Assembly (NCBI GenBank): GCA_016200265.1
Contig: JACQFE010000045.1
Coordinates: forward strand, 124,001-188,000
DNA length: 64,000 nucleotides
Source of the DNA: Planctomycetota bacterium
GTDB lineage: Bacteria; Planctomycetota; Phycisphaerae; UBA1845
Direction: 5' to 3'
This document shows positions 7,139 to 16,164 of the stretch, one piece after another. Under the pieces are notes generated by a model. It searched no databases. It had not been told where the DNA came from and was given only the letters and a program-made list of their open reading frames with translations. Made by a program: the position numbers and the translations under genes. The first letter of the stretch is position 1. Each line of letters begins with the position of its first letter.

Positions 7139-9718
7139 ATGTTTGTACGTCGAAATACTATTGCCGCCGGGGCAACCATTCTGAGTCTCATTTTGTCTAT
7201 GCGGACTCAGGCAGCGCCCGCGGTTTCCTCCGATGGCGTGTGGCGCGATGACGATCGGGCTCTTGCAGTGTCTTCAGTTGGCAAGGAAATCTGGATTCAG
7301 CCGGATCAATTCCGAGCAGTCGTCCTGAATCGCGACAATCTCCAGGCATTGTTGAACACGGCGCCCCTTGAATTTTCACAGCGCCCTGCGGCGATTTTTC
7401 AGTTGCCAAAACCTGACGGCGGGTTCTCACAATTCAAGATTCAAGAATCACCGATCATGGAGCCGGGACTAGCGGCCAAGTTCCCGGAAATCCACACCTT
7501 CATCGGACAGGGAATTGACGATCCAGCGGCGTCGCTACGCATGGACTGGACCCCGCTCGGCTTCCATGCCCAGGTGTTAGTGCCGAACGATGGCACGTAT
7601 TACATCGATCCGCGTTTTCGCGGCGACACGGAAAGCTACTCCAGTTATTTCAAGCGAGACTATCGAATCGGCGCAAAGGTCGTCTGCGACACGGTGCCCG
7701 GCCCCACGCCCTGGCTCGATCAGGCACGACAAACCAACGCGCTTCTGACCACGGGTGATACGCTTCGAACGTATCGCCTCGCCGTGGGCGCGACCGGCGA
7801 ATTCACGGCGTTTTACGGCGGCACCGTCCCCGGAGCGATGGCCGGAATCGTGACGATCGTGAATCGTGTGACCGGCGTTTATGAAAACGACGTCGCCATT
7901 CGACTCGTATTGGTCGCTAACAACGACTTAATTGTCTACACGAACGCGGCGACTGATCCGTATTCCAACAATGACGGCGCCACGATGCTCACCCAAAATC
8001 AAAGTGTCTGCAGCACGGTCATCGGCAACGCGAATTACGACATCGGGCACGCTTTCAGTACGGGCGGGGGCGGCATTGCGCGACTCGGCGCGGTTTGCGT
8101 GAACAGCATCAAGGCTCAAGGAGTGACCGGCTCGTCCGCTCCGACCGGCGATGCCTATTCAATTGATTACGTCGCCCACGAAATGGGTCACGAATTCGGC
8201 GGCAATCACCCCTTTAACAGTTCGACGAGCAACTGCGGAGGCGGCAATCGAAATGGCTCGACTGCATATGAACCCGGCAGCGGATCAACCATTATGGCCT
8301 ATGCCGGCATCTGCGGCGCGGACGACCTCCAGCCGCACAGCGACCCGTACTTTCATACGGTCAGTTTTGATGAGATACGTTCCTACGTCACGGTGGGATC
8401 GGGACGGACTTGTCCGGTTGCCACTTCGACCGGAAATTCAGATCCGACCGTAAGTGCCGGCGGAGACTATAGCATTCCGAAGAGCACGCCGTTTATTTTG
8501 ACCGCAACCGGCAGCGATCCGGACGGCGACGCGGTCACGTATTGCTGGGAACAGCGCGATTTGGGTCCCTCCACGACGCTGGCGGCCTCGGATAATGGCA
8601 CAAGCCCGATCATCCGCTCGTTCAATCCTACGACGGATCCGTCGCGGATGATCCCTCGTCTGTCGAATCTCCTGAACAATACGTTTGCCGTCGGCGAGAA
8701 ATTGCCCAGCGTGAATCGGACCATGGATTTTCGCGTAATGATTCGCGACAACCACGCGGGCGGTGGCGGCGTCTCATTCGATAACATGGTAGCGAACGTC
8801 GTGGCGGCGGCAGGACCGTTTGTCGTCACCTTTCCAAATTCCGCAATGACGCTTTACGGCCCGCAAACGGTCACGTGGAACGTGGCCGGCACGGACCTGG
8901 CGCCAATCAGCACAAGCAATGTGAACATTCTCCTTTCGACGGACGGCGGCAATACGTGGCCGATCACTCTTGCCGCGAATACGCCGAACGACGGGAGTGA
9001 ACTCGTGATTCTTCCCGATACGCCAACCACCACGGCTCGCATCAAGGTAGAAGCGGTGGGAAACATTTTCTTTGATATATCCAACGCGGATTTTACGATT
9101 GCGGCATGTCCTGCCGCATCCGCCGCGCAGGCTGAGGCGTCACCCGTACTCAAGAATCGCTACATCGCTCTTGTTCCCCAGAACACAGGCGTACCGACTT
9201 CGCTCCAAGTTGTGCTTGCCAATCTGCCGCCGCCGTTTGATTCCCATAATGGTGAAGTGCGCTGGGTCGGACCGCCGCAATCGTACACGGACGAAGCCCA
9301 CGGCAATTCGTTCTGGGCCGCAACTCTGCAGTGCCAGCCGTATATGCAGGATTGGGGCAGCATTGGCACGCTGTACGTCTATGGACGTGAAATTATTCCT
9401 GACGCAACTTATCAAGTGTCCGCCGCGATTTGTGACGTGAACAATCCGGGGCATTTTTCCTCACCTCTCTCGATTGGTACGTCGATTTGGGGTGACGTAG
9501 TCGCTCCATTTGGTGGGGCCCAGCCGGATATTTCCGACATTGCGGCCGTGGTGGATGCTTTTCGTGATCTCCCAACCGCGGTGGTCAAACCACGCGCCGA
9601 GCTGAATGGCGATTCCGTGAACCCTGGAACGCCGGTGAATATTTCAGAGGTCGCCAACGCCGTCAATGCGTTTCGGGGGCTGCCCTATTCATTTGCCGGC
9701 CCTGGAACCTGTCCGTAA
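7139..9718 (+). CDS. Secreted reprolysin-like zinc metalloprotease with shared dockerin-like C-terminal module
   Basis: The ATG at 7139 is chosen over upstream codons because GGAGG lies at 7123-7127 and a signal peptide follows directly (MFVRRNTIAAGATILSL, cleavage near TQA/APA). After a propeptide-like region, residues about 215-425 carry the zinc site HEMGHEFGGNH (about residue 347), the pattern HExxHxxGxxH of metzincins such as reprolysin (M12B). A middle cadherin/Ig-like region follows (DPDGDAVTYCWEQ, then VTWNVAGTD). The last about 190 residues belong to a module shared with the genes ending at 19694 and 57035: KNRYIAL, RWVGP, LQCQP, WGDVVAPF, two dockerin-like helices, and a terminal Cys-Pro. 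Likely an extracellular peptidase. Confidence 0.88.
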   Translation: MFVRRNTIAAGATILSLILSMRTQAAPAVSSDGVWRDDDRALAVSSVGKEIWIQPDQFRAVVLNRDNLQALLNTAPLEFSQRPAAIFQLPKPDGGFSQFKIQESPIMEPGLAAKFPEIHTFIGQGIDDPAASLRMDWTPLGFHAQVLVPNDGTYYIDPRFRGDTESYSSYFKRDYRIGAKVVCDTVPGPTPWLDQARQTNALLTTGDTLRTYRLAVGATGEFTAFYGGTVPGAMAGIVTIVNRVTGVYENDVAIRLVLVANNDLIVYTNAATDPYSNNDGATMLTQNQSVCSTVIGNANYDIGHAFSTGGGGIARLGAVCVNSIKAQGVTGSSAPTGDAYSIDYVAHEMGHEFGGNHPFNSSTSNCGGGNRNGSTAYEPGSGSTIMAYAGICGADDLQPHSDPYFHTVSFDEIRSYVTVGSGRTCPVATSTGNSDPTVSAGGDYSIPKSTPFILTATGSDPDGDAVTYCWEQRDLGPSTTLAASDNGTSPIIRSFNPTTDPSRMIPRLSNLLNNTFAVGEKLPSVNRTMDFRVMIRDNHAGGGGVSFDNMVANVVAAAGPFVVTFPNSAMTLYGPQTVTWNVAGTDLAPISTSNVNILLSTDGGNTWPITLAANTPNDGSELVILPDTPTTTARIKVEAVGNIFFDISNADFTIAACPAASAAQAEASPVLKNRYIALVPQNTGVPTSLQVVLANLPPPFDSHNGEVRWVGPPQSYTDEAHGNSFWAATLQCQPYMQDWGSIGTLYVYGREIIPDATYQVSAAICDVNNPGHFSSPLSIGTSIWGDVVAPFGGAQPDISDIAAVVDAFRDLPTAVVKPRAELNGDSVNPGTPVNISEVANAVNAFRGLPYSFAGPGTCP

Positions 9719-9902
9719 ATTCTCAGGCTGTTCAATCTTGCATTTCATGGCAAGGCAGCGCACCAATAGAAGCCTCGCGCACGGCGGCCTTCGTTCACAA
9801 TTTGACTTCGCGGGATCGCGCAATTTGAATTCGTTGCGACGGCGTGAGTGATGGGATATTATTTCGCCTGTAGCGGATTGAATTCATTGATGGAGACGGC
9901 GA

Positions 9903-10313
9903 ATGATTCAAAGAACCAAAATCATTTTTCTCACGAGGAAGCGTCTATTGGAATCCGTCGTTGCCGTAGGGATGCTTTTGCTCCCCGGTTGCCGCGACAA
10001 AGCGGAAGGCCCGGCGGTGTTTCCGCTCGAGGGAAAAGTGGAGAAAGTGGAGCTTAATTCACCGGATAATTCCGGGAAGATCACGGTCAGCTATTACAAT
10101 GAAAAGCAGCGACAGGAAGTCTCTGGAACGGCGCTCCTCACCCACGATACTGAGGTCATGATCAATGGCGCCGTCGGCACTCTGCGTGACATTCGTCAAG
10201 GGGAAAAAATTCGCGGCGAGGTTCGAATCGACAAAAAAGGCGGAGAAAGAATCCAGACGGTGTTGAAAATCCGAATCGACCGCCCGAAGACGGAACCCAA
10301 CTCCGGCGGATGA
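9903..10313 (+). CDS. Small putative lipoprotein
   Basis: 136 residues with a basic N-terminus, a hydrophobic core and a lipobox-like LLPGC at about residue 30, so it is probably an outer- or inner-membrane lipoprotein. The mature part is small, charged and beta-rich (GKVEKVELN..., VSYYNEKQRQEV, IRGEVRID), resembling small OB-fold-like domains that measure or buffer ligand-dependent properties, but no family is recognised. Start at ATG 9903; an alternative downstream ATG is at codon 24. Intergenic spacing to the preceding protease is 184 bases. Role unknown. Confidence 0.65.
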   Translation: MIQRTKIIFLTRKRLLESVVAVGMLLLPGCRDKAEGPAVFPLEGKVEKVELNSPDNSGKITVSYYNEKQRQEVSGTALLTHDTEVMINGAVGTLRDIRQGEKIRGEVRIDKKGGERIQTVLKIRIDRPKTEPNSGG

Positions 10314-10370
10314 GGTCAAGAGTCGTCACCTTCTTGATTGGCGTGGTTGAAAGACTCTAGTTTGGTTGCA

Positions 10371-10847
10371 ATGCCCATGATCACTACATTTCTGGCATAC
10401 GATCACCAGGCGGAAGAAGCCGCCAGGCTATACGTCTCCATTTTCAGGAATTCGAAAATCAATGGAATAACCCGCTATGGCGATGGCGCCCCCATGCCCA
10501 AAGGAACCGTGATGACCGTCGCGTTTGAGCTCGATGGCCGGGAGTTTATCGCTCTCAATGGCGGTCCTTATTTTGGGAAGTTCAGCGAATCGGTTTCGCT
10601 CTCCGTGGATTGCACGACACAAGCAGAGATCGACGAATTTTCAGCCCGGCTCTCTGAAGGTGGCGAGCAAGGTCCATGCGGGTGGCTCAAGGACAGGTTC
10701 GGCGTGTCATGGCAAGTCAATCCGGGAATCCTGGGAAAAATGCTGGCTGATCCTGATCCCGTCAAGTCCAAACGTGTATTCTCAGCGATGATTCAGATGA
10801 AAACAATCAGCATCGAAGGGCTGCAACGAGCATACGAAGGTCGATGA
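10371..10847 (+). CDS. VOC-fold protein, PhnB/3-demethylubiquinone methyltransferase-like
   Basis: The pattern MPMITTFLAYDHQAEEAARLYVSIF, GDGAPMPKGTVMTVAFELDG, EFIALNGGPYF, and GGEQGPCGWLKDRFGVSWQVNP is that of the PhnB-like branch of the vicinal oxygen chelate superfamily (3-demethylubiquinone-9 3-methyltransferase family in Pfam terms). These are metal-binding or small-molecule-binding homodimers whose biochemical role is usually unassigned; the methyltransferase name is historical. The start at 10371 is the first ATG matching the family N-terminus. It precedes an ArsR-SRPBCC operon, a neighbourhood where such VOC genes are common. Confidence 0.85.
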   Translation: MPMITTFLAYDHQAEEAARLYVSIFRNSKINGITRYGDGAPMPKGTVMTVAFELDGREFIALNGGPYFGKFSESVSLSVDCTTQAEIDEFSARLSEGGEQGPCGWLKDRFGVSWQVNPGILGKMLADPDPVKSKRVFSAMIQMKTISIEGLQRAYEGR

Positions 10848-10881
10848 GAAAACTTCTCGACACGGGTTTTCCGGATTGCGC

Positions 10882-10911
10882 TTGACAAGCAACCATTAGG
10901 TTGCATATTAT
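10882..10911 (+). promoter_or_regulatory. Sigma70-type promoter with embedded inverted-repeat operator for the ArsR operon
   Basis: TTGACA at 10882-10887 and TATTAT at 10906-10911 are separated by 18 bases, a near-consensus sigma70 promoter. Between them lies a perfect inverted repeat GCAACC-ATTA-GGTTGC at 10889-10904, in the position where an ArsR dimer would block RNA polymerase. The ATG of the regulator follows at 10933. Autorepression is inferred from the layout and the family habit. Confidence 0.7.
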
Positions 10912-10932
10912 ACCGTTCCTGATGGAGACGAA

Positions 10933-11250
10933 ATGGACAAGGTGTTTAAGGCATTGGCCGACTCCAGCCGCAGAAAGCTGCTTGATCGCTTGCGGATTCG
11001 TAACGGCCAGATGCTTGGCGAATTGTGCGAAGGGCTCAGCATGACGCGACAGGCCGTCACCAAACACCTTCATATTCTGCAACGCGCCAACCTTGTCGCA
11101 ACGCGGTGGCGCGGGCGCGAAAAGCTCCATTACTTAAATCCCCTGCCGATTCATGAGATCGCGGAACGATGGATCAAGAAATTCGAGCACGGGCGTCTGC
11201 AAGTGCTTGCGGACCTGAAGAAAAACCTGGAAGGAGATACCGATGGCTGA
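10933..11250 (+). CDS. ArsR/SmtB-family transcriptional regulator
   Basis: A 105-residue winged-helix protein: MDKVFKALADSSRRKLLDRL opens as in most ArsR regulators, and the recognition helix region reads LCEGLSMTRQAVTKHLHILQRANLV followed by a wing (RWRGREKLHYLNP). No metal-binding CVC motif is seen, so it is unlikely to be an arsenic sensor; this subgroup typically pairs with an SRPBCC gene and responds to unknown signals. The stop codon overlaps the start of the SRPBCC gene by 8 bases, so the two are translationally coupled. The upstream promoter contains an inverted repeat likely bound by this protein. Confidence 0.9.
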   Translation: MDKVFKALADSSRRKLLDRLRIRNGQMLGELCEGLSMTRQAVTKHLHILQRANLVATRWRGREKLHYLNPLPIHEIAERWIKKFEHGRLQVLADLKKNLEGDTDG

Positions 11251-11704
11251 TTCACGATTTGTCTATGTGACGTACATTCGCACGACGCCGCAGAAGCTTT
11301 GGAATGCCCTGATAGACCCGACCTTCACCCGTCAATATTGGTGTGGCACGCATCAGGAATCTGAATGGAAATCGGGTGCCGAATGGAAAATCATGATTCC
11401 CGACGGGCGCGTGGCCGATAGCGGCAAGGTGCTCGAAATCGAGCCCGAGCGGCGTCTCGTGCTATCCTGGCGCAACGAGAAAAAGCCCGATCTTCGGGCC
11501 GAAGGCTACTCGCGCGCGACGTTTGAACTCGAACAACAAGGCGACTCCGTCAAGCTCACCGTCATTCACGAGATGGACAAGGCCGGCTCGAAGTTCATCG
11601 ACGCCGTCTCGAACGGCTGGCCGCTTATTCTCTCGAGCCTGAAGAGCCTTCTCGAAACCGGCGAGTCACTTGTGGAAACTCGCGAGTGGCCAAAGGGGAT
11701 GTAA
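11243..11704 (+). CDS. SRPBCC (AHSA1-like) domain protein
   Basis: 153 residues with the AHSA1/Bet v 1-like signature: FVYVTYIRTTPQKLWNALIDP at the start, FTRQYWCGTHQESEWKSGAEWK, DSGKVLEIEPERRLVLSWR, and a final GWPLILSSLKSLLETGE helix. These proteins form a hydrophobic pocket and may bind lipids or act as small chaperone partners; in bacteria they are usually found downstream of an ArsR regulator, exactly as here. Start ATG 11243 overlaps the regulator stop. Substrate unknown. Confidence 0.88.
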   Translation: MADSRFVYVTYIRTTPQKLWNALIDPTFTRQYWCGTHQESEWKSGAEWKIMIPDGRVADSGKVLEIEPERRLVLSWRNEKKPDLRAEGYSRATFELEQQGDSVKLTVIHEMDKAGSKFIDAVSNGWPLILSSLKSLLETGESLVETREWPKGM

Positions 11705-11842
11705 TCGAGCGCCATTCGGTGCCGAGAGGACTTGGTGCACCGGCAACGCCAGGCCATCGGGTGGCGCGTGGCCAGGTGCAGCGCCGCCATGATTGGCAAT
11801 GCCATCCAAGCACCGACAATTGAGCTTGATTTAAGGTACGAA

Positions 11843-12445
11843 TCACATCGTACCGACGGCGAATCGGACCGCGAGCAGCAAAACGGCGGCGGCGGCGCTT
11901 CCCATCGCACAGCCGATCCAAAAGCCAGGATGTTTCGAACGTTTTACAGGAGTCTTTGGTCGAACCAATGCCATGTGTTCATTGGTAACCGAACGTCTGT
12001 GCGGCACGCGAATCGGCGTAATCTCTTTGTCAAGTCGTTCGACCGTACGTTTTTTGGCCGCGGAACTTCTTTCGTTCTCGATCCGGTTCGACGTGTGCGA
12101 CTCTTGATGATCCAGAGCCGACCAGTTTGTATCCATCACAAGCGCCGGATGACACAGCGTCTCCGCGCAGCTGTCGGACGCCGGTGGAGTCGTTGAGTCG
12201 ATTTCAACGAGCCGCACAACATCATCCACTTCCGCCTGAGCGATGTGCGGGTGAATTTTGAGGCTCGCAACCGCATCGGCCTCGACGGCTGGACTTTTCG
12301 GTTCAGGCGTTTCATTCTCAATCGCTTCAAACTCAAAGACGGCCGGCAGGAATTCACTCTTCGAGCGAATCGGAATCGGTTTCCGCGGCCGAACTTCGTG
12401 TTCCTCGGGTTCGAGATATTCATCAATCCATTGCTGCGTGTACAT
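11843..12445 (-). CDS. Hypothetical protein with C-terminal membrane anchor
   Basis: The start is taken at ATG 12445 ([15 protein letters not shown]), because the codons upstream look random. The 200 residues are polar and acidic in the N-terminal half, basic in the middle ([23 protein letters not shown]) and end in a single hydrophobic segment ([24 protein letters not shown]), so it looks like a tail-anchored membrane protein. No conserved domain is recognised; the acidic N-terminus followed by a C-terminal helix recalls regulatory or anti-sigma-like membrane proteins but there is no zinc motif. It converges on the SRPBCC gene. Confidence 0.55.
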   Translation of the reverse strand: MYTQQWIDEYLEPEEHEVRPRKPIPIRSKSEFLPAVFEFEAIENETPEPKSPAVEADAVASLKIHPHIAQAEVDDVVRLVEIDSTTPPASDSCAETLCHPALVMDTNWSALDHQESHTSNRIENERSSAAKKRTVERLDKEITPIRVPHRRSVTNEHMALVRPKTPVKRSKHPGFWIGCAMGSAAAAVLLLAVRFAVGTM

Positions 12446-12891
12446 TCGCGATGCCCTTCCACGTTCGCGAATTCTCCGTGCCTTCCCCTGCAATCCGCCA
12501 TGCATTGTTGCCGCTGGCATTTCCAATCTCCCGAGAATTAGAACGCCGAGCCATCACGCCCGGCCTTCATTCAAGATCAACCAGTTTGCTATCGTCGCGT
12601 CGTCATTTCTTTGATTACCGAAAAACGTCCGCGGCGACGGCGCAACTTTCGCCTTCAATTGATTCACGACTCTCATTGGAATCTCTTCCGGAGAACCGCT
12701 ACCATCCGGTTCAGCTGAAGGCCAGGAACTTGGGAATGATAGACAAATTACCAATCAAATTCGCAAGATTTTCAACGCTGAAAAATCAGGCTGACTTTGG
12801 CTGTTGTTGCCTCATCGTCTGCACTTTGACATGCAACGTATTCGCTGAGCCGCCGGCTTTCACGCCAAATCTTGACAAGGAGAATCTCAAA
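12446..12891. other. Divergent intergenic region and alternative N-terminus of the YyaL-type gene
   Basis: No separate gene is supported. The plus frame that becomes the YyaL-type protein is open throughout, and from ATG 12736 it would encode a signal-like stretch ([17 protein letters not shown]) before the conserved domain. A clear ribosome-binding site AAGGAG at 12877-12882 just ahead of ATG 12892 argues for the downstream start. Promoters for both flanking genes presumably lie here. Confidence 0.4.
12877..12882 (+). promoter_or_regulatory. Ribosome-binding site that decides the YyaL start
   Basis: AAGGAG, nine bases before ATG 12892. It matches the Shine-Dalgarno consensus well, while the upstream ATG at 12736 lacks a comparable site, so the 692-residue form is preferred. 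Confidence 0.65.
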
Positions 12892-14970
12892 ATGACCAGT
12901 CAAGTTTCGACGCACACGAATCGGCTCGCTCACGCGACCAGTCCATACCTTCTTCAACACGCGCACAACCCCGTGGATTGGTTCGAGTGGGGCCAAGAGG
13001 CGCTCAACAGGGCTCGCACGGAGGACAAGCCGATTTTCCTGAGCATCGGTTATGCGGCATGTCACTGGTGCCACGTCATGGAGCACGAAAGCTTTGAAAA
13101 GGATGATGTCGCGGCGGTACTCAACAAAGATTTCGTGAGCATCAAAGTGGATCGTGAAGAACGGCCCGACATTGACGAATTGTACATGGCCTATACGCAG
13201 GCGTTGACCGGCGGCGGCGGCTGGCCCATGAGCGTGTTCCTGACGCCGGAAGGCGTTCCATTTCATGCCGGTACATATTTTCCAAAAGAAAATTTCATGC
13301 ACTTGCTGGCCGGGATCGCGGAAATGTGGCACGGCGATCGCGAGAAAATTCTTCGTGGCTCGCAAAACGCGAAGAGCTTTTTCGAGCAATGGTCCGGCGG
13401 ACCTAAACCTGACGAGGGCGTGATTTCACTGGAAACCATTAACAAGAGCGCGACGGTGCTGACGCGGCATTTCGATCACTCGCTCGGCGGAATGAGCGGT
13501 GGCTCGAACAAATTTCCGCCCAGCATGGACATGGAACTCATGCTTCGCGTGCATCGGCGCACGAAAAATGTGGATTTGCTCGATGCCGTCAACGTGACGC
13601 TCGAACACATGGCTCGCGGCGGAATTTACGATCACATCGGCGGCGGCATCTGTCGCTACAGCACCGATCCGCAGTGGCTCGTGCCGCATTTTGAAAAAAT
13701 GCTCTACGACCAGGCCCTGGTCAGTAGTATTTATCTCGATGCCCACCAAGCCACAAAGAACCGCGAGTATGCGAAAGTCGCGGCCGACATTCTCGACTAC
13801 GTTCTGACCGATCTGCGTTCGCCTGACGGCGCGTTTTATTCGAGCCGTGACGCCGATAGCGATGGACTGGAAGGCAAGTTCTACATCTGGACCGTCGCGG
13901 AAATCAAGGAAATTCTCGGCAAAGCGGATGGAGAACTCTGCTGCAAGTATTTCGATGTGACGGCCACGGGCAATTGGTTCGAACGGCTGGGTCATGCTCC
14001 GTCTGGCCCGAAGAATATCCTGCACATCAGCAAACCACCGGATGTTTTCGCAAAGTTGAACGGCCTGACAACGGAGGCGCTTGAGGCGAAGCTGGCGATT
14101 TGGCGAGAAAAGCTCCGCGCCATCCGTGCGAAACGCACGCCTCCGGGACTCGACGATAAGATTCTCACCGACTGGAACGGCTTGATGATCGCAAGTCTGG
14201 CCAAAGGCTCGCGAGTGCTGCACGAACCTAAATATGCTGAAGCAGCGGGCAATGCTGCGCAATTCATTTTGCGAGAAATGCGGCGTGACGAACGCCTACT
14301 TCGCACCTATCGAAATGGTCAAGCTCGATTGCCCGGAACGCTGAGTGACTATGCGTTTCTCGTTGACGGGCTCATCAATCTTTACGAGGCGACCTTTGAT
14401 CAGAAATGGCTCGATGAGGCCTTGTCACTGACCGAAGTCACCAACCAATTTTTCTTCGACGAAAAAGGAGGAGCGTACTTCTACACCGCATCCGACTCCG
14501 AAAAACTCCTTGCGCGATCGAAACAACCACAGGATGGCGCAATCCCTTCGGCCAATTCAGTGCAGGCGATGAACCTCCTGCGACTGGCGATCTTTTTTGA
14601 TCGCAAGGACTTGCGCATCAAGGCCGAATCGATTTTTCGGGCGTTCGCGCCGCTGGTGGACGACTCACCGCATGCATTCGAGCGGCTTTGCTCCGCGGCT
14701 GACTTCTACCACGACAAGGTGAAGGAAATTGCCATCATCGGCGACCCTGCTGCATCCGACACAGACGCCCTTCTTCGCACCGTATACGAGCGCTTTTTAC
14801 CCAACAAGGCTCTCGTCGGGGCGCCCGACAAGTCAGATGACACGCGCCTGCCACTCCTCCGTGGCAAAAGTCGCCGCCAAGGCCTATCAACGGCCTACGT
14901 TTGCGAAAACTATCACTGCCAGGCCCCTGTCACTACACCTGAAGAATTTCGCTCCGCTCTCGGAAATTGA
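12892..14970 (+). CDS. yyaL: YyaL-family thioredoxin-domain protein (DUF255 / SPATA20-like)
   Basis: The N-terminal thioredoxin-like domain carries [35 protein letters not shown] (the CHWC redox-like pair about residues 60-63) and [14 protein letters not shown]. The remainder is an alpha/alpha-barrel-like part resembling N-acylglucosamine 2-epimerases, with [32 protein letters not shown] and [14 protein letters not shown]. The length of 692 residues equals the family norm. The biochemical role is unknown; the animal homologue is SPATA20. If the upstream ATG at 12736 is used the protein gains a signal-peptide-like N-terminus and could be exported, an unusual possibility. It is transcribed alone. 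Confidence 0.9.
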   Translation: MTSQVSTHTNRLAHATSPYLLQHAHNPVDWFEWGQEALNRARTEDKPIFLSIGYAACHWCHVMEHESFEKDDVAAVLNKDFVSIKVDREERPDIDELYMAYTQALTGGGGWPMSVFLTPEGVPFHAGTYFPKENFMHLLAGIAEMWHGDREKILRGSQNAKSFFEQWSGGPKPDEGVISLETINKSATVLTRHFDHSLGGMSGGSNKFPPSMDMELMLRVHRRTKNVDLLDAVNVTLEHMARGGIYDHIGGGICRYSTDPQWLVPHFEKMLYDQALVSSIYLDAHQATKNREYAKVAADILDYVLTDLRSPDGAFYSSRDADSDGLEGKFYIWTVAEIKEILGKADGELCCKYFDVTATGNWFERLGHAPSGPKNILHISKPPDVFAKLNGLTTEALEAKLAIWREKLRAIRAKRTPPGLDDKILTDWNGLMIASLAKGSRVLHEPKYAEAAGNAAQFILREMRRDERLLRTYRNGQARLPGTLSDYAFLVDGLINLYEATFDQKWLDEALSLTEVTNQFFFDEKGGAYFYTASDSEKLLARSKQPQDGAIPSANSVQAMNLLRLAIFFDRKDLRIKAESIFRAFAPLVDDSPHAFERLCSAADFYHDKVKEIAIIGDPAASDTDALLRTVYERFLPNKALVGAPDKSDDTRLPLLRGKSRRQGLSTAYVCENYHCQAPVTTPEEFRSALGN

Positions 14971-15237
14971 GCCAATCGATTTCTCCGAGGCCCGATAAAA
15001 TGACGGCAACGCTGTAATTGCCGCCAATCGGCAATTTTTGCCTCCCATTCGCAACCAAAGACAATCACAAATCAAGCCGATCGAAAAAGTTCCTGTCAAG
15101 ATAGCCATCCCATCTTTCCGAAATTCTCCATATTGCACAATTTAACAATCTATTAACCGCATTCAGGGATCATGTAAGGGTGATGTGCCCGGGTCGCGTG
15201 TGAATCTGTGGCACGAAATCGCAAAGGAGCGAGAAGA

Positions 15238-16119
15238 ATGAACAAAGTCTTGAAGATGAGCCAGCGGCGGGCGGATTCCCCAAAACCCAAACTCGACGAA
15301 ACCCCGAACATCAAGTTGGGTGGCAAGTCGGCTTCGGGGACACCGATCAAGCCGGGAAATATCGATGGCCTCTGGAAGCAATACTTGAAATCCCGCTCCA
15401 TCACTCTTCGCAACAAGATTGTTGTTCACTACGCCCCGCTCGTCCAAACTCACGCCGCTCGACTTTCCCGAAAACTTCCGGCGCAGGTTTCGTTTGATGA
15501 AATTTGCAGCGCGGCCTTTGACGGCCTGATTGAAGCCGTCGAAGCTTACGACCCCGAACGCAAGGCGAAATTTGAGACCTTTTGCCAGCAGCGTGTCGCA
15601 GGCGCAGTGATGGACTGGCTGCGAAGCCTTGATCCACAAAGCCGCACCGTCCGCACGTTTGAGAAAAAACGCATGTTGGTTCGCGAAGCATTGGGCAGCG
15701 AAGCCGATTTTTCACCAAGCCAGATTGATGTTGCAAGGCGTCTTGACATGTCAGTAGAACGATATGATTACCTCTCTCGCCTGTCCCAGCTCGGCAAGGA
15801 GGTTCATTTCAGCGCGATGGAGCCGGCCCATGAGCGTCGCACCCAAGGCGGCTCACATCCATGGGACCTGCGCGATTCGCGCACGGAAGATCCCGCGATT
15901 CACGTTTCGCGACAGATTCTCACCGAATACCTTACCAGCGGACTGGCTCGCGAAGAGCGACTCGTGTTGATGCTTTACTACTTCGAGGAAATGACGATGG
16001 CCGAAATCGGAAGCGTCCTTAATCTCTCTGAATCGCGCGTCAGCCAGATTCACAAGGAAATTCTGCAGCGCCTTCGTGGCCGGTACAACAATATGCTCAC
16101 CGAAGAACTGGTTGCGTAG
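15238..16119 (+). CDS. FliA/WhiG-type RNA polymerase sigma factor
   Basis: A sigma70-family protein lacking region 1.1. Region 2 is LRNKIVVHYAPLVQTHAARLS to AFDGLIEAVEAYDPERKAKFETFCQQRVAGAVMDWLRSLD, region 3 reads EADFSPSQIDVARRLDMSVERY, and region 4 is EERLVLMLYYFEEMTMAEIGSVLNLSESRVSQIHKEI. This pattern is that of the sigma28/FliA-WhiG branch, which controls flagellar or stress regulons. Start ATG 15238 is preferred over the upstream GTG because AAGGAG lies about ten bases ahead. No flagellar gene is nearby, so the regulon cannot be named. A basic 50-residue N-terminal extension before region 2 is longer than usual. Confidence 0.88.
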   Translation: MNKVLKMSQRRADSPKPKLDETPNIKLGGKSASGTPIKPGNIDGLWKQYLKSRSITLRNKIVVHYAPLVQTHAARLSRKLPAQVSFDEICSAAFDGLIEAVEAYDPERKAKFETFCQQRVAGAVMDWLRSLDPQSRTVRTFEKKRMLVREALGSEADFSPSQIDVARRLDMSVERYDYLSRLSQLGKEVHFSAMEPAHERRTQGGSHPWDLRDSRTEDPAIHVSRQILTEYLTSGLAREERLVLMLYYFEEMTMAEIGSVLNLSESRVSQIHKEILQRLRGRYNNMLTEELVA

Positions 16120-16164
16120 AGCCGTGCCAGCACGACGAATCGTTGCGGGCGAATTCGGCAAATC

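Noticed and set aside
12736..12891. N-terminal extension with a signal-like stretch for the YyaL-type gene
   Set aside because: Not adopted as the start because AAGGAG lies directly before ATG 12892 and the 692-residue form equals the family length; kept as an alternative.
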